Positions 52,869 to 62,047 of a stretch of 64,000 nt of DNA are shown piece by piece (positions within the stretch are counted from its first letter, which is position 1; every line of letters begins with the position of its first letter). The notes under the pieces are model-generated. The model did no database searches. It had not been told where the DNA came from and saw only the letters and a list, made by a program, of their open reading frames with translations. Both the position numbers and the translations under genes were made by a program. The stretch is from Hyphomonas sp. (GTDB lineage Bacteria > Pseudomonadota > Alphaproteobacteria > Caulobacterales > Hyphomonadaceae), in NCBI RefSeq assembly GCF_016125515.1, contig NZ_WGLO01000007.1, positions 1 to 64,000 of the forward strand, written 5' to 3'.

Positions 52869-54734
52869 ATGAGCCTGAAAATCGGGGCAGAACCAAGACC
52901 AATGAGCAGTACCAAGCCACCCACAACCGGAACGGAGCCGCTGGCTGCCCTGATGGCAGCGCAGGATCCGGCGCGCTGGCAGGTGCTGATGACCACGCTC
53001 GCGCTGGCAAATACCGAGTCCCAGGCCCTGATGACCGAGGTCATGACCGGCTCCGGCCCCCTCGCCACAGTGACAAAAGGCGACCCGATGGGCGCCACCG
53101 ACGCCTTCCGGCAGGTCGGCATGAACCTCGCCATGAACCCCCAGGCCCTAATGCAGGCCAATCTGGACCTGATGCAGGGCTGGATGAAGCTCTGGCAGGA
53201 AATGATGACCGAGACGCTGTCGCAGGAAGCGCCGAAGGAAAAGGACAAACGCTTCGCCGACCCCGAATGGCAGGTGAACCCGGCCTTCAAGTTCATCCGC
53301 AAGGCCTTTGAGGTTAATTCGAACTGGATGAACAGCCTGGCAGACCGCGCCAGCGGCATGGATCCGGCCGTTCAGCTGCGTGCCCGTTTCTTCATGCAGC
53401 TGCTGACCGAAAGCCTCTCGCCCACCAACTTCCTCGGAACCAACCCCGAGGCGCTGCGCACTTTCATCGAGAGCGGCGGCGAAAGCGTGCTGGCCGGCCT
53501 GCGCATGGCGCGTGAGGACGTGCGCAAGGGCAATGGCAAGCTGTACATTTCGCAGACGGACGAAACGCCGTTCGAGCTGGGCGTGAACATCGCCACCGCC
53601 CCCGGCGAAGTGGTGTTCCGCAACGACCTGATCGAGCTGATCCAGTACAAGCCGACGCAGGAGATGGTGTATTCCAAGCCGCTGCTGATCTTCCCGCCCT
53701 GGATCAACAAGTTTTACATCCTCGACCTGCGTGAGGAAAATTCGATGATCCGCTGGCTCGTCGACAAGGGCCTGACCGTGTTCGTCGTGTCCTGGCGATC
53801 GGCAGACAAGGTGACCAAGGATTACGAGTGGGACGACTACGCCAAGAAGGGCATCTATGCAGCCGTGGAAGCGGCGCTGCAGGCCTCCGGCGCCAAATCC
53901 CTCAACGCAGTCGGCTATTGCATCGGCGGCACGCTGCTCACTTCCACCCTCGCCCACATGGCGGCGACGGGCTATGACAAGATCTCCTCGGCGACCTTCT
54001 TCGCCTCGCAATCGGATTTCGAACTTGCGGGCGACCTGAAAGTGTTCACCGATGGTCCGGGCCGGGATTATGTGTACGGCCTGATCGACGAGCATGGCGG
54101 CATCATGCCCGGCAAGGAAATGTACGAGACCTTCAACTGGCTGCGCCCGATCGACCTCGTGTGGCGTTACGTTGTGGACATGTACATGCTGGGCAAGCCG
54201 CCCCGGCCGTTCGACCTGCTCTACTGGAATGCCGACCAGACCAACATTCCGGGCCCGGTGCACCGGCGTTACCTAAAGGAACTCTACGCCGAGAACCGTC
54301 TGGCCAAGGGCGAGTACACCGTACTCGGACAAAAGGTCAGCGTGAAGGATGTGAAGATCCCAGTGATGCTGCAAGCGTCCAAGGACGACCATATCGTGCC
54401 TTATGAAAGCGTTTTCCGCACCGCGAAGCTCTATGGCGGCGATGCGAGTTTCGTGCTGTCCGGCTCGGGCCACATTGCCGGGGTGGTGAACCATCCCGAC
54501 GCGAAGAAATACCAGCACTGGACGAATCCCAGCCTTGAGGCCGGTTCGGCAAATGTGTGGCTCGAAGGAGCCACGGAGACGGGCGGCAGCTGGTGGCCTA
54601 CCTGGTGGGACTGGCTGCGCCCGAAATCGGGCCGCAAGGTGAAGGGCGTCGAGCCCAAGGACATGGGCCTTGGCGCGGCGCCCGGCAGCTATGCCCGCGT
54701 GCGTCTGGCGGACATCAAACTGCCGCCGGTCTGA
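52869..54734 (+). CDS. phaC: Class I poly(R)-hydroxyalkanoate synthase
   Basis: The 621-residue enzyme polymerises hydroxyacyl-CoA into PHA. It has the lipase-like box GYCIGGTLL with catalytic Cys (about residue 356), FVVSWRSADKVTKDYEWDDY, the Asp in QASKDDHIVPYE, and the His in GSGHIAGVVN. Length fits class I PhaC. No strong ribosome site is visible for the ATG at 52869 or the in-frame ATG at 52902; the latter avoids the palindrome. phaA, phaB, phasin and PhaR genes are not in the window. Confidence 0.95.
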   Translation: MSLKIGAEPRPMSSTKPPTTGTEPLAALMAAQDPARWQVLMTTLALANTESQALMTEVMTGSGPLATVTKGDPMGATDAFRQVGMNLAMNPQALMQANLDLMQGWMKLWQEMMTETLSQEAPKEKDKRFADPEWQVNPAFKFIRKAFEVNSNWMNSLADRASGMDPAVQLRARFFMQLLTESLSPTNFLGTNPEALRTFIESGGESVLAGLRMAREDVRKGNGKLYISQTDETPFELGVNIATAPGEVVFRNDLIELIQYKPTQEMVYSKPLLIFPPWINKFYILDLREENSMIRWLVDKGLTVFVVSWRSADKVTKDYEWDDYAKKGIYAAVEAALQASGAKSLNAVGYCIGGTLLTSTLAHMAATGYDKISSATFFASQSDFELAGDLKVFTDGPGRDYVYGLIDEHGGIMPGKEMYETFNWLRPIDLVWRYVVDMYMLGKPPRPFDLLYWNADQTNIPGPVHRRYLKELYAENRLAKGEYTVLGQKVSVKDVKIPVMLQASKDDHIVPYESVFRTAKLYGGDASFVLSGSGHIAGVVNHPDAKKYQHWTNPSLEAGSANVWLEGATETGGSWWPTWWDWLRPKSGRKVKGVEPKDMGLGAAPGSYARVRLADIKLPPV

Positions 54735-54847
54735 GCCCTGCCTCCAACTGCATTTGCGGCATCAACGCGAATTGAGACCTGCGCAGGAATGTGCAAGGTG
54801 AGGTTGCAGCAGACGCCGGCACGCGGCGCATCGATAGGCCCGCCCTG

Positions 54848-55882
54848 ATGAAAATCCTTCACGTTTGTTCCACATCCGCCATTTCCGGCGCGAACCGGTA
54901 TGCCTTCGATCTGGCCGCGGGACAGGTGGCGCTGGGGCATGATGTGACTGTGGTCCTGCCGGAATCGCCCGGCACGTCGCTGGACCTGAAGCCACCGGAA
55001 GTGGCGGCGGTGACTTACGGCGGAATCTACGCGCTGGGCCTGATCACGACGCTGGCGCGGCTGAAGGGCGACATCCTCCACACGCATGGCGGCAAGGCCG
55101 TGAAGTGGCTGCGCCTGATGCCCGCGCGCCCGCCGGTTGTCTCCTCTCTGCACATCCGCTTCAAGGCGAACGCCATGGCGCATGTCGACGGCATTCACGC
55201 CCTCGCCGATTGGCAGATGGACGGCACCAAGGCTTTCAGCGGCCCGGTCAGGAAAGTAAACAACTGGACACCCGCCCTGAAAGCCTCGCCGCCGGGCGCC
55301 GCCGAAGCCCGCCGTGGAGAAGCAGGCGCTGGCCCCGCGACGCCGCTCGTGGTCTTCGTTGGCCGTCTCGATCCGGTGAAGGGCGTCGACACGCTGATCC
55401 GCGCCTTTCGGCAGGTCGCCAATCCGGAGGCCCGCCTCGCCATCGTCGGCGACGGACCGGAGCGCGCGGCGCTCGAAGCGATGGCGGCAGGTGACCACCG
55501 TATCGTCTTCATGGGCTATTCGAAAGCGCCCGCCGACTGGTACCGCGCGGCAGACCTGCTCGTCATGCCTTCGCGCAACGAACCCTTCTCCCTCGTCTGT
55601 CTCGAGGCGATGGCCTGCGATACGCCGCTGCTCGTCTCGGATGTTGACGGGTTCCAGGAAATCTTCCGCGACCGGTCGGACAACCGCTATCCGGAAGGCG
55701 ATGCCGGGATCCTCGCCGCGCGCATCACGGAGCGCCTCACCGCCAAGCTTTCCGGCCAGGTCACGCGTGACAGATATGACATGACCCGCTTCGACCGCGC
55801 TGCCGGCATCGCCGCTATCACCGAATTCTATGCTGAGGTCCGCGCCGCCAAGCTTGGCTTGCGTGCCGCCGCGACCGCCTGA
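54848..55882 (+). CDS. Glycosyltransferase family 4
   Basis: The 344-residue GT-B enzyme begins MKILHVCSTSAISGANRYAF and has VFVGRLDPVKGVDTLIRAFR, LAIVGDGPERAALEAMA, and the E-x7-E motif EPFSLVCLE before AMACDTPLLVSDVDGFQE. It transfers a sugar from a nucleotide donor, probably for a surface polysaccharide. I used the ATG at 54848, where the Rossmann strand begins. It is convergent with the FkbM methyltransferase gene, 6 bp away. Confidence 0.9.
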   Translation: MKILHVCSTSAISGANRYAFDLAAGQVALGHDVTVVLPESPGTSLDLKPPEVAAVTYGGIYALGLITTLARLKGDILHTHGGKAVKWLRLMPARPPVVSSLHIRFKANAMAHVDGIHALADWQMDGTKAFSGPVRKVNNWTPALKASPPGAAEARRGEAGAGPATPLVVFVGRLDPVKGVDTLIRAFRQVANPEARLAIVGDGPERAALEAMAAGDHRIVFMGYSKAPADWYRAADLLVMPSRNEPFSLVCLEAMACDTPLLVSDVDGFQEIFRDRSDNRYPEGDAGILAARITERLTAKLSGQVTRDRYDMTRFDRAAGIAAITEFYAEVRAAKLGLRAAATA

Positions 55883-55888
55883 AGCCCG

Positions 55889-56728
55889 TTAGTCTACGGA
55901 CGGAGCTCGGTTCGCAATCGAGAAGATGTTCTCGTTGATATGCACGAAATCCCGATTGAGCGGCGCAATCGCGCGCAGGAAATTCCCGGAGCGCGCCTCG
56001 CCCGGCATCATCCAGTCGTGCAGCTCCATCACCACGACATAAAAATCGTCGAGCCAGGGGGCAGGACGCGAGAAGAGATCATGCTCGAACCCTTCGATAT
56101 CGACCTTCAGCAGGAAAGGCACCGCACCTTCGCCGCCATGCTGCGTGATCAGCTCCGGCACCGTTGTGAAAACAAGGTCACCTTCGGGATCCGGCACCAC
56201 TTGCAGGGCGGCGGTTCCGCGGCCGATATCGACAACACGGCCGACGCTGGCCTCGGCAGCAATCGCAGCCTGCACGGGAATGATATTCCGCCCACGGCAG
56301 TTTTCGGACAGGGTGGCGAAATTGTCGTCCCCCGGCTCCACGGTGACGATGCGGGCCTTGGGAAAATGCTCGGAAAAATACAAGGAAGACAGGCCGATAT
56401 TCCCGCCGCAATCGACGATCAGTGGTGTTTTGCCAGCCTTGACCAGCGCGTCATAGCGTGCGCGGATATCCGGATGGCGGGCGAGGCGTTCGAGGCGGTA
56501 ATCTTCGGACTGGAAGATCTGTTTGGCGATCGACAGGTCGCTCTTGCTACGGATCCGGAAAGTCGTTCGCGCCTTCGTGATGCGGTTCAGCACGGTCTGT
56601 TTGTCCGTGTACGGCGGGGACAGGAACACATAAGTGTCCTTGCGGGCGGTCAAGGCCTGTTCGACCCGCCGGCCGAGCCATTTCGCCAGCCGGCTGGCGC
56701 TGAGCTTCGGACCGCGGCGCCGGGTCAT
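55889..56728 (-). CDS. FkbM-family methyltransferase
   Basis: The 279-residue protein has the SAM-binding FkbM core: PLIVDCGGNIGLSSLYFSEH, ARIVTVEPGDDNFATLSENC, and VPFLLKVDIEGFEHDLFSR. The C-terminus includes VVMELHDWMMPGEARSG. FkbM methyltransferases modify sugars or lipids, often in polysaccharide loci, which fits the neighbouring glycosyltransferase. Acceptor unknown. The first 60 residues are basic and possibly flexible. Confidence 0.9.
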   Translation of the reverse strand: MTRRRGPKLSASRLAKWLGRRVEQALTARKDTYVFLSPPYTDKQTVLNRITKARTTFRIRSKSDLSIAKQIFQSEDYRLERLARHPDIRARYDALVKAGKTPLIVDCGGNIGLSSLYFSEHFPKARIVTVEPGDDNFATLSENCRGRNIIPVQAAIAAEASVGRVVDIGRGTAALQVVPDPEGDLVFTTVPELITQHGGEGAVPFLLKVDIEGFEHDLFSRPAPWLDDFYVVVMELHDWMMPGEARSGNFLRAIAPLNRDFVHINENIFSIANRAPSVD

Positions 56729-56792
56729 GACATGCCTCTCCTAAGCTCGTGAAGCCCCTGAAAACTCACCGTAATTGGGGCGCAGGCGCGGA

Positions 56793-57728
56793 TCAAGCGA
56801 CCAGACCTGCGCCTTCGTCCAGGCCGAGCGCGATGTTAAGGTTCTGCACCGCCGCGCCGGAGGCGCCTTTCCCGAGATTGTCGAGCCGGGCGACAAGGCG
56901 CGCTTGATCGTCTGTTCCGAACACGTAGAGCTCGAGCCGGTTGGTGTCGTTGCAGCCTTCGGCGTCCAGCGTCTTGATGGCATCACCTTCGGCCAGAGGC
57001 ACGACGCGCACAAAGGGCTCGGCAGCGTAAGTGGACTCGAGCAGCTTGTGCACGGCCGCGCGCTTCGGCTTTTTCGGCAAGGCCCAGAGCGGCAGCGGCA
57101 CTTCGATGATCATGCCCTGCGCGAACCGGCCGACCGCCGGCAGAAACATCGGCAGATGGCTGAGGCCCGCATGTTTCTTCATCTCCGGCGGGTGCTTATG
57201 CGCCTGGCCGAGGGCGTAGATGCGGTAATTGTCTTCGGTCTGGCGATCCTCGAACTCCGCGATCATCGCCCTGCCGCCGCCGGAATAGCCGGAGACCGCG
57301 TTGACCGTGACCGGCCAGTCATTTGGCAACAGGCCCGACACCACGAGGGGACGCACCAGCGCGATGAAGCCGGTGGGGTAGCAGCCCGGGTTCGAGATCC
57401 GGGTCGAGGCCGCGATCGCGCGGCGTTGACCCTTGTCCATTTCCGGAAAGCCGTAGACCCAGCCTGCCGAGGTGCGATGCGCCGTGGAGGCATCGATGAT
57501 CACGGTGTTGGGGTTCGACACCAAGCTGACGGCGAGGCGTGCCGCGTCATCGGGCAGGCAGAGGATCACCGCGTCGGACTTGTTCATCAGTGCGGCGCGC
57601 GACTCGATGTCCTTGCGCTTGGCTTCGTCGATCGACAGCAGCTCGATATCGGTGCGGGCCTTCAGCCGGGCCGCAATCTGCAGGCCCGTCGTGCCCGCTT
57701 CACCGTCAATGAAAACCTTGGGTATCAT
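56793..57728 (-). CDS. argC: N-acetyl-gamma-glutamyl-phosphate reductase (short type)
   Basis: The 311-residue arginine-pathway enzyme has FIDGEAGTTGLQIAARL (NADP-binding), the catalytic Cys in SNPGCYPTGFIAL, VSGYSGGGRAM and AHKHPPEMKKHAG. It is the short argC type (around 310 residues) common in alphaproteobacteria. It lies downstream of the rplM-rpsI operon on the same strand, behind a terminator. Confidence 0.95.
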   Translation of the reverse strand: MIPKVFIDGEAGTTGLQIAARLKARTDIELLSIDEAKRKDIESRAALMNKSDAVILCLPDDAARLAVSLVSNPNTVIIDASTAHRTSAGWVYGFPEMDKGQRRAIAASTRISNPGCYPTGFIALVRPLVVSGLLPNDWPVTVNAVSGYSGGGRAMIAEFEDRQTEDNYRIYALGQAHKHPPEMKKHAGLSHLPMFLPAVGRFAQGMIIEVPLPLWALPKKPKRAAVHKLLESTYAAEPFVRVVPLAEGDAIKTLDAEGCNDTNRLELYVFGTDDQARLVARLDNLGKGASGAAVQNLNIALGLDEGAGLVA

Positions 57729-57752
57729 GCGCCCACTCCTCTGAGTTCAGGG

Positions 57753-57789
57753 CAAAAACAAAACGGGCGCCTCGTTTCCGAAGCGCCCG
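57753..57789 (-). terminator. Terminator of the rplM-rpsI operon
   Basis: On the minus strand, an 11-bp stem with one mismatch (57789-57779 with 57774-57764) and GAAA-type loop is followed by TTTTGTTTTT. It begins 26 bp after the rpsI stop. Confidence 0.9.
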
Positions 57790-57815
57790 CCAGAAAGGGT
57801 ATATCCCGGGTGCGG

Positions 57816-58298
57816 TTAGCGCTTCGAGAACTGGAAGCTGCGGCGGGCTTTCGCTTTGCCGTACTTCTTGCGTTCGACGACACGCGGATCGCGGGTCATG
57901 AAGCCGAACGGCTTGAGCACGGCGCGAAGGCCCGGCTCATAGTTCACGAGGGCGCGCGAAATGCCGTGACGCACAGCGCCTGCCTGGCCCATGAGGCCCG
58001 AACCCTTGACGGTGCAGATCACGTCGAACTCGCTGGCGCGGCCGGATTCGATCAGCGGCTGGGCGATGACCATGCGCAGCACGGGGCGTGCGAAGTAGGT
58101 TTCCTGGTCGCGGCCGTTGATGGTGATCTTGCCGGTGCCGCGCTTGATCCAGACGCGGGCGGTGGCTTCCTTGCGGCGGCCGGTGCCGTAGGCGCGGCCG
58201 TGTGCATCGATCTTGGGCTCAGCCTTCACAGCGGGAGCTGCCGAAGGAGCGCCGGTCATTGCGCCAAGGTCTTTCAGGGAAGCAGAGGTATCGGTCAT
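57816..58298 (-). CDS. rpsI: 30S ribosomal protein S9
   Basis: The 160-residue ribosomal protein has [20 protein letters not shown], the conserved [16 protein letters not shown], and the basic C-terminus [18 protein letters not shown] that contacts P-site tRNA. The first 35 residues are an Ala-rich extension that is common in alphaproteobacteria. It starts 5 bp after rplM. Confidence 0.98.
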   Translation of the reverse strand: MTDTSASLKDLGAMTGAPSAAPAVKAEPKIDAHGRAYGTGRRKEATARVWIKRGTGKITINGRDQETYFARPVLRMVIAQPLIESGRASEFDVICTVKGSGLMGQAGAVRHGISRALVNYEPGLRAVLKPFGFMTRDPRVVERKKYGKAKARRSFQFSKR

Positions 58299-58303
58299 GT
58301 GGA

Positions 58304-58768
58304 TCAGGCCGTTTTCGAGTTCTTGCGGTTCATCGACTTGAAATCGACGAGCTCGGGTTGTTGGGCGACGTGCGGGTGTTCCGCGCCGGCATAAATGCGA
58401 AGCTTGCCGAACTGCTGACGCGACAGCGCGCTTTCACGCGGCATCATGCGTTTCACGGCCAGTTCGAGTGCGCGCTCCGGGAAGCGACCGGACAGGATCT
58501 TGCCTGCCGTGGTGGTCTTGATACCGCCAGCATAGCCGGTGTGGCGGTGGTAGACCTTGTCGGTCAGCTTGTTGCCGGTGAACACGGCTTTCTCGGCATT
58601 GATAACAACGACGTGATCGCCTGTGTCGACATGCGGAGTAAAGTCAGGCCGATGCTTGCCGCGAAGACGTTTGGCGACGTAAGAAGCGAGGCGTCCGACG
58701 ACGACATCTGTCGCGTCGATCACGACCCAATTAGTTTCCACGCCGACGGGTGCGTTATAGGTTTTCAT
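58304..58768 (-). CDS. rplM: 50S ribosomal protein L13
   Basis: The 154-residue protein has [52 protein letters not shown] and [12 protein letters not shown], the usual L13 signature. rpsI follows in the standard operon. The promoter probably lies inside the divergent lipoprotein gene (58826-58853). Confidence 0.98.
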   Translation of the reverse strand: MKTYNAPVGVETNWVVIDATDVVVGRLASYVAKRLRGKHRPDFTPHVDTGDHVVVINAEKAVFTGNKLTDKVYHRHTGYAGGIKTTTAGKILSGRFPERALELAVKRMMPRESALSRQQFGKLRIYAGAEHPHVAQQPELVDFKSMNRKNSKTA

Positions 58769-58806
58769 CGCTCTGCTCAGAGCCTCTCAATTTCGGAGTT
58801 CCAGGA

Positions 58807-59781
58807 ATGCAAATTAAGGGCTGGCGTTTAGTCGCCGCTTCTCCCTTTGTCAACGCGGCTGCCGGGGCCATCCTGCTTTTTGGCATGGCGGCCTGTTCCC
58901 GCGGTGAAAAGACCCCCGAAGCCCCCCCTCAAGCTGCCCCAATTGCTGCAGGATTGGAGCTTCCGGCCGTCTGGTCGACCCGTGCCCTCTCAGGTCCGGT
59001 CAAGAGCGTGGCCATGTCTTCGGGCTCGGGGGCCCTCCTGGCGGTGGCCTATGAACGGGGCGGACTCGAGTTTTTCGACATGGAAGGCGAACGGATCGGC
59101 GAACCGGCCCTGTTCCGCCTGAAAGCCATTGCCGACGGGCGCTACACGACCGTCGATGACAGCTCCCTGACCCTGTTTCCTGGCGTCACCGAGGCCGGAG
59201 AGCTCAAGGGCTATATCTATACCCCCGGCCTGATGGCCCCCACCCAGATCGACCTGCCCATCCCGGAAGACCGTTCGATCCAGGGGCTCTGTTCGGGCGA
59301 AGCCGGCACGCAGGGGCTGATCCGGATCGCCTACTGGACGCTGACCAACAACCGGTCGCTGACCACGGGCGTGCTGAAAGCGGACAATGGCGACCTGACC
59401 TGGCTTCCAGAAGCCGCCACCGAGACGGATTTCCCCATCAAATCCTGCGTTTTCGCCTATGACACGCTGGTCGCCTCGCCGGTGGCCATCGGCGCCGCTT
59501 CGCTGACCCGGGGCCAGTATTCGGCCCTGCTGTCGCTGGAAGACGGCAAACCGATCCAGATCTCGACCGATTACGGGATGACGACCTCGGACGTGCGCGT
59601 GCGCGACGGGATCACTATCCCCGCCCCGCTCAACCCCACCGCCATAACGGCACTGGGCACCCTGCCTGCCGGCGGTTTCCCGGGCGGCGTGGTGGTCGTG
59701 GCCGGCGAGAATACCGAGGGCGAGCACCGGGTCGTGTTCATCGACCCCAGCGAAGTGACCCTCAAGCCGATTGAGGAATAG
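58807..59781 (+). CDS. Lipoprotein with beta-propeller-like body
   Basis: The 324-residue protein has a signal peptide with lipobox FGMAAC (Cys about 29), an Ala/Pro linker, and a repetitive beta-rich body (SVAMSSGSGALLAVAYERGG, LEFFDMEGERIGEPAL, LKGYIYTPGLMAPTQIDLPI), which suggests a seven-bladed propeller. It resembles phytase/propeller lipoproteins but has no clear catalytic motif. It starts 38 bp from the divergent rplM and overlaps ctaA by 20 bp at the 3' end. Confidence 0.75.
   Translation: MQIKGWRLVAASPFVNAAAGAILLFGMAACSRGEKTPEAPPQAAPIAAGLELPAVWSTRALSGPVKSVAMSSGSGALLAVAYERGGLEFFDMEGERIGEPALFRLKAIADGRYTTVDDSSLTLFPGVTEAGELKGYIYTPGLMAPTQIDLPIPEDRSIQGLCSGEAGTQGLIRIAYWTLTNNRSLTTGVLKADNGDLTWLPEAATETDFPIKSCVFAYDTLVASPVAIGAASLTRGQYSALLSLEDGKPIQISTDYGMTTSDVRVRDGITIPAPLNPTAITALGTLPAGGFPGGVVVVAGENTEGEHRVVFIDPSEVTLKPIEE
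58826..58853 (-). promoter_or_regulatory. Candidate rplM promoter inside the divergent lipoprotein gene
   Basis: On the minus strand, TTGACA (58853-58848) is followed after 16 bp by CTAAAC (58831-58826). That gives a leader of about 50 nt before rplM. The -35 is perfect; the -10 fits the alphaproteobacterial CTANA core loosely. Confidence 0.55.
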
Positions 59782-60805
59782 GCTCCGCCGACGCGCGCCA
59801 CACAAGGTAAACGGCGGCGAGTGTCACAATCACGCCGAGCCCCTGATGCACCAGAGCCAGCGTCAGGGGCGCGGCATGCAGCAGGGTCAGGATGCCCCAG
59901 AAGGCCTGGGCACTGACCAGCGCGGCCAGCACGATGAACGGACGGGCCACCAGCGTCGACCGGTAGCGCCAGGCCGCGAACAGGCTGACAGCCCAAAGCG
60001 TGTAGGCCAGGAAACGGTGGTTGAACTGGGTGGCGGCACGGCCTTCAAAGAAGCTGCGCACGCCCAGATCTGACTGGATATATTGACTGGGGAACAATTC
60101 CCCCGCCATCAGCGGCCAGTCATTATATGTGCGGCCGGCATCAAGGCCCGCGACCAGCGCGCCTGCCGCCATCTGCAGGAAGATCAGCGCCAAAAGGCCG
60201 ATGGCGACCGGCCGGGTCCGTCCCGGCGCGACGGGGCGCACCTGCCGGCCGAGCGACAGCCAGAGCCATGTGATGACGCACAGGATCAGCAGCGCGAGGC
60301 TGAAATGCGTCATCAGGCGGTAAGGCGCGACCGAAACACGGTCCGTGTCGCCCATGCCGCTGGAGACCATCCACCAACCAATGGCGCCCTGCAGGCCGCC
60401 CAGGGCGACAAGGCCCAGCAGCTTCCAGCCAAGCCCGTTGCCCAGCCAGCGCCGGGCGGCAAACACGGCGAGGCCGGCGACAGCGACCAGGCCGATGAAC
60501 CGGCCAAGCTGGCGGTGCGCCCATTCCCACCAGTAAATGAACTGGAATTCCGACAGGGTCATGCCGGCATTCTGCAGCTTGTACTGGGTGGTCTCGCGAT
60601 ACTTCTCGAATTCGGCCAGCCAGGTGGCCGTGTCCATCGGCGGCAGGGCGCCCTTGAGGGGCTGCCATTCCGTGATCGAAAGGCCGGAATCTGTCAGGCG
60701 CGTGGCGCCGCCCACCAGAATCGTGCCGTAAACCAAGAGGCCGAGCAGGATCAGCCAGGCGCGGATCCAGCGTGCGGCAACAGGCGAAATTGTGTTTGTT
60801 GTCAT
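59762..60805 (-). CDS. ctaA: Haem A synthase
   Basis: The 347-residue inner-membrane enzyme converts haem O to haem A for cytochrome c oxidase. It has eight predicted spans and family segments VYGTILVGGATRLTDSGLSI, TEWQPLKGALPP, WWEWAHRQLGRFIGL (haem-ligand His), NHRFLAYTLWAV and LVHQGLGVIVTLA. It is the alphaproteobacterial/mitochondrial Cox15 type. I used the ATG at 60805. The stop overlaps the convergent lipoprotein gene. Confidence 0.95.
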   Translation of the reverse strand: MTTNTISPVAARWIRAWLILLGLLVYGTILVGGATRLTDSGLSITEWQPLKGALPPMDTATWLAEFEKYRETTQYKLQNAGMTLSEFQFIYWWEWAHRQLGRFIGLVAVAGLAVFAARRWLGNGLGWKLLGLVALGGLQGAIGWWMVSSGMGDTDRVSVAPYRLMTHFSLALLILCVITWLWLSLGRQVRPVAPGRTRPVAIGLLALIFLQMAAGALVAGLDAGRTYNDWPLMAGELFPSQYIQSDLGVRSFFEGRAATQFNHRFLAYTLWAVSLFAAWRYRSTLVARPFIVLAALVSAQAFWGILTLLHAAPLTLALVHQGLGVIVTLAAVYLVWRASAEPIPQSA

Positions 60806-60882
60806 GCGGCCTAGATCACCCGGCAACGCGCACGATCAAGAGGCGCCAACGTCGCACACCCGGCCCGGAGGCAGTTCATCCC

Positions 60883-61086
60883 ATGCGCAAAGCCATCGCC
60901 GTGACCGTCATGCTGGCCTTCCTGGCTTTCTGGATCTGGGCGGCGGGCACGCTGGGCACGCACCTGACCGGACTGCCGCGCTGGGTGCAGCCGGTGTTCT
61001 TCATTGTCGCCGGAATTGGATGGGTGCTACCCATGCGCCCTCTGCTCAAATGGATGAACGCAAACCAGCCGCCTGAGGAAGACTAA
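60883..61086 (+). CDS. Small membrane protein, DUF2842
   Basis: The 67-residue protein has two membrane spans (about 4-24 and 34-52) and the DUF2842 pattern RWVQPVFFIVAGIGWVLPMRPLLKWM. Function unknown. GGAGG precedes the start. It overlaps the convergent decarboxylase-like gene by 4 bp and is divergent from ctaA; the ctaA neighbourhood may hint at a respiratory role, but that is only positional. Confidence 0.85.
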   Translation: MRKAIAVTVMLAFLAFWIWAAGTLGTHLTGLPRWVQPVFFIVAGIGWVLPMRPLLKWMNANQPPEED

Positions 61087-62018
61087 TCGCTCTCGCCATG
61101 CTTGCGGGCGGCTTCGCGCAGGCGCGCGAAGATGGCGGCAGGGTCTTCGGGGGCCTCGACTTCATCCGGCTCCGGATAATCGTCGAAGTAGTCCTCTTCA
61201 GCGGGGGCGTCAGCGGTCGCTGCAGCTGCAGCTGCAGCTGCAGCGGTGGTGGGGGCAGCCGCCGCTGCCGCTAAGGTCTCGCGCCGGGGTTCCGGCGCAT
61301 CCGCCTCGTCTGCATCGATGACAAAGGCGTCGTCGCCGCTCGAACGCATGCGACCGATCACGGTTTCGCCGCCGACCAACGTCTGGCCCGGCCAGACGAC
61401 AACGCTGAGTCCTGCGGGCAGGTACAGGTCGCACCAACCGCCGAGTCGGCGCGTGCCGAAAGCGCGGCCGAGACGGACCACATCGCCGGTTTCGATATCG
61501 AGATCGATGCGCGGGCCGAGGCCGCCGGTGGCCAGCGCCACGCCGGCGCGCTCACCGGCGCTTTCGAACGTCACATAGGCGCGCGTCAGGCCTTCATCGT
61601 CGGGCCGCAGGGCCATCGGAACCGACGGCTCACCCTGCGCCACGCTGATCAGGTCCACACCGCCGGCGATGGGGGTGTAGAGTTTGTTCGTGGAGACCGG
61701 CGACGAGGCGATGCGCACGCGCACGAGATTGTCCGATGACATGCGCAGCGCCGTGGGCGGTTCGCTCCGTTCGATGGAAACTACCACGCCGTCGCACGGC
61801 GCGACAACGCCGTCTGCCACGTCTGGCGGAGACCGGCGCGACCAGCGGCCGGCGGCGATTGAACCCAGCACCAGGAGGAAACCGACCCAGAACAACGGGC
61901 TCCAGATCCAGCCGAGCAGCAACGCGGCAAGGAACGCGCCCGCCGCAGCGGCCACGCCTTCCCAATCCAGCATGAAATTCAGCCACGGCATGGGGCGGCG
62001 CTCGAATTCGTCGGACAT
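61083..62018 (-). CDS. Phosphatidylserine-decarboxylase-like protein, probably inactive
   Basis: The 311-residue protein has two N-terminal membrane spans (about 20-56) and a PSD-like domain: VVAPCDGVVV (the conserved Asp region), SSPVSTNKLYTPIAGGVD and VRLGRAFGTRRLGGWCDLYL. In true PSD the last segment holds the GS cleavage site whose Ser becomes pyruvoyl; here it is Gly188-Thr189. The His of the second segment is also missing. A long Ala-rich, then acidic, tail (from about 245) includes a hexanucleotide-encoded poly-Ala tract. Enzyme activity is doubtful; a structural or regulatory role is possible. Confidence 0.75.
   Translation of the reverse strand: MSDEFERRPMPWLNFMLDWEGVAAAAGAFLAALLLGWIWSPLFWVGFLLVLGSIAAGRWSRRSPPDVADGVVAPCDGVVVSIERSEPPTALRMSSDNLVRVRIASSPVSTNKLYTPIAGGVDLISVAQGEPSVPMALRPDDEGLTRAYVTFESAGERAGVALATGGLGPRIDLDIETGDVVRLGRAFGTRRLGGWCDLYLPAGLSVVVWPGQTLVGGETVIGRMRSSGDDAFVIDADEADAPEPRRETLAAAAAAPTTAAAAAAAAATADAPAEEDYFDDYPEPDEVEAPEDPAAIFARLREAARKHGESD
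61219..61243. repeat. GCTGCA hexanucleotide tandem repeat
   Basis: Four GCTGCA units plus one base lie inside the decarboxylase-like gene and encode part of a poly-Ala tract. The unit is a multiple of three, so copy-number change would lengthen or shorten the tract without frameshift. Confidence 0.85.
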
Positions 62019-62047
62019 CTCTTTCGCTCCCTTCCCGGCCTCAAGGC

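Noticed and set aside
56775-58394. 539-codon plus-strand ORF
   Set aside because: It runs antisense through argC, rpsI and rplM, all certain genes.
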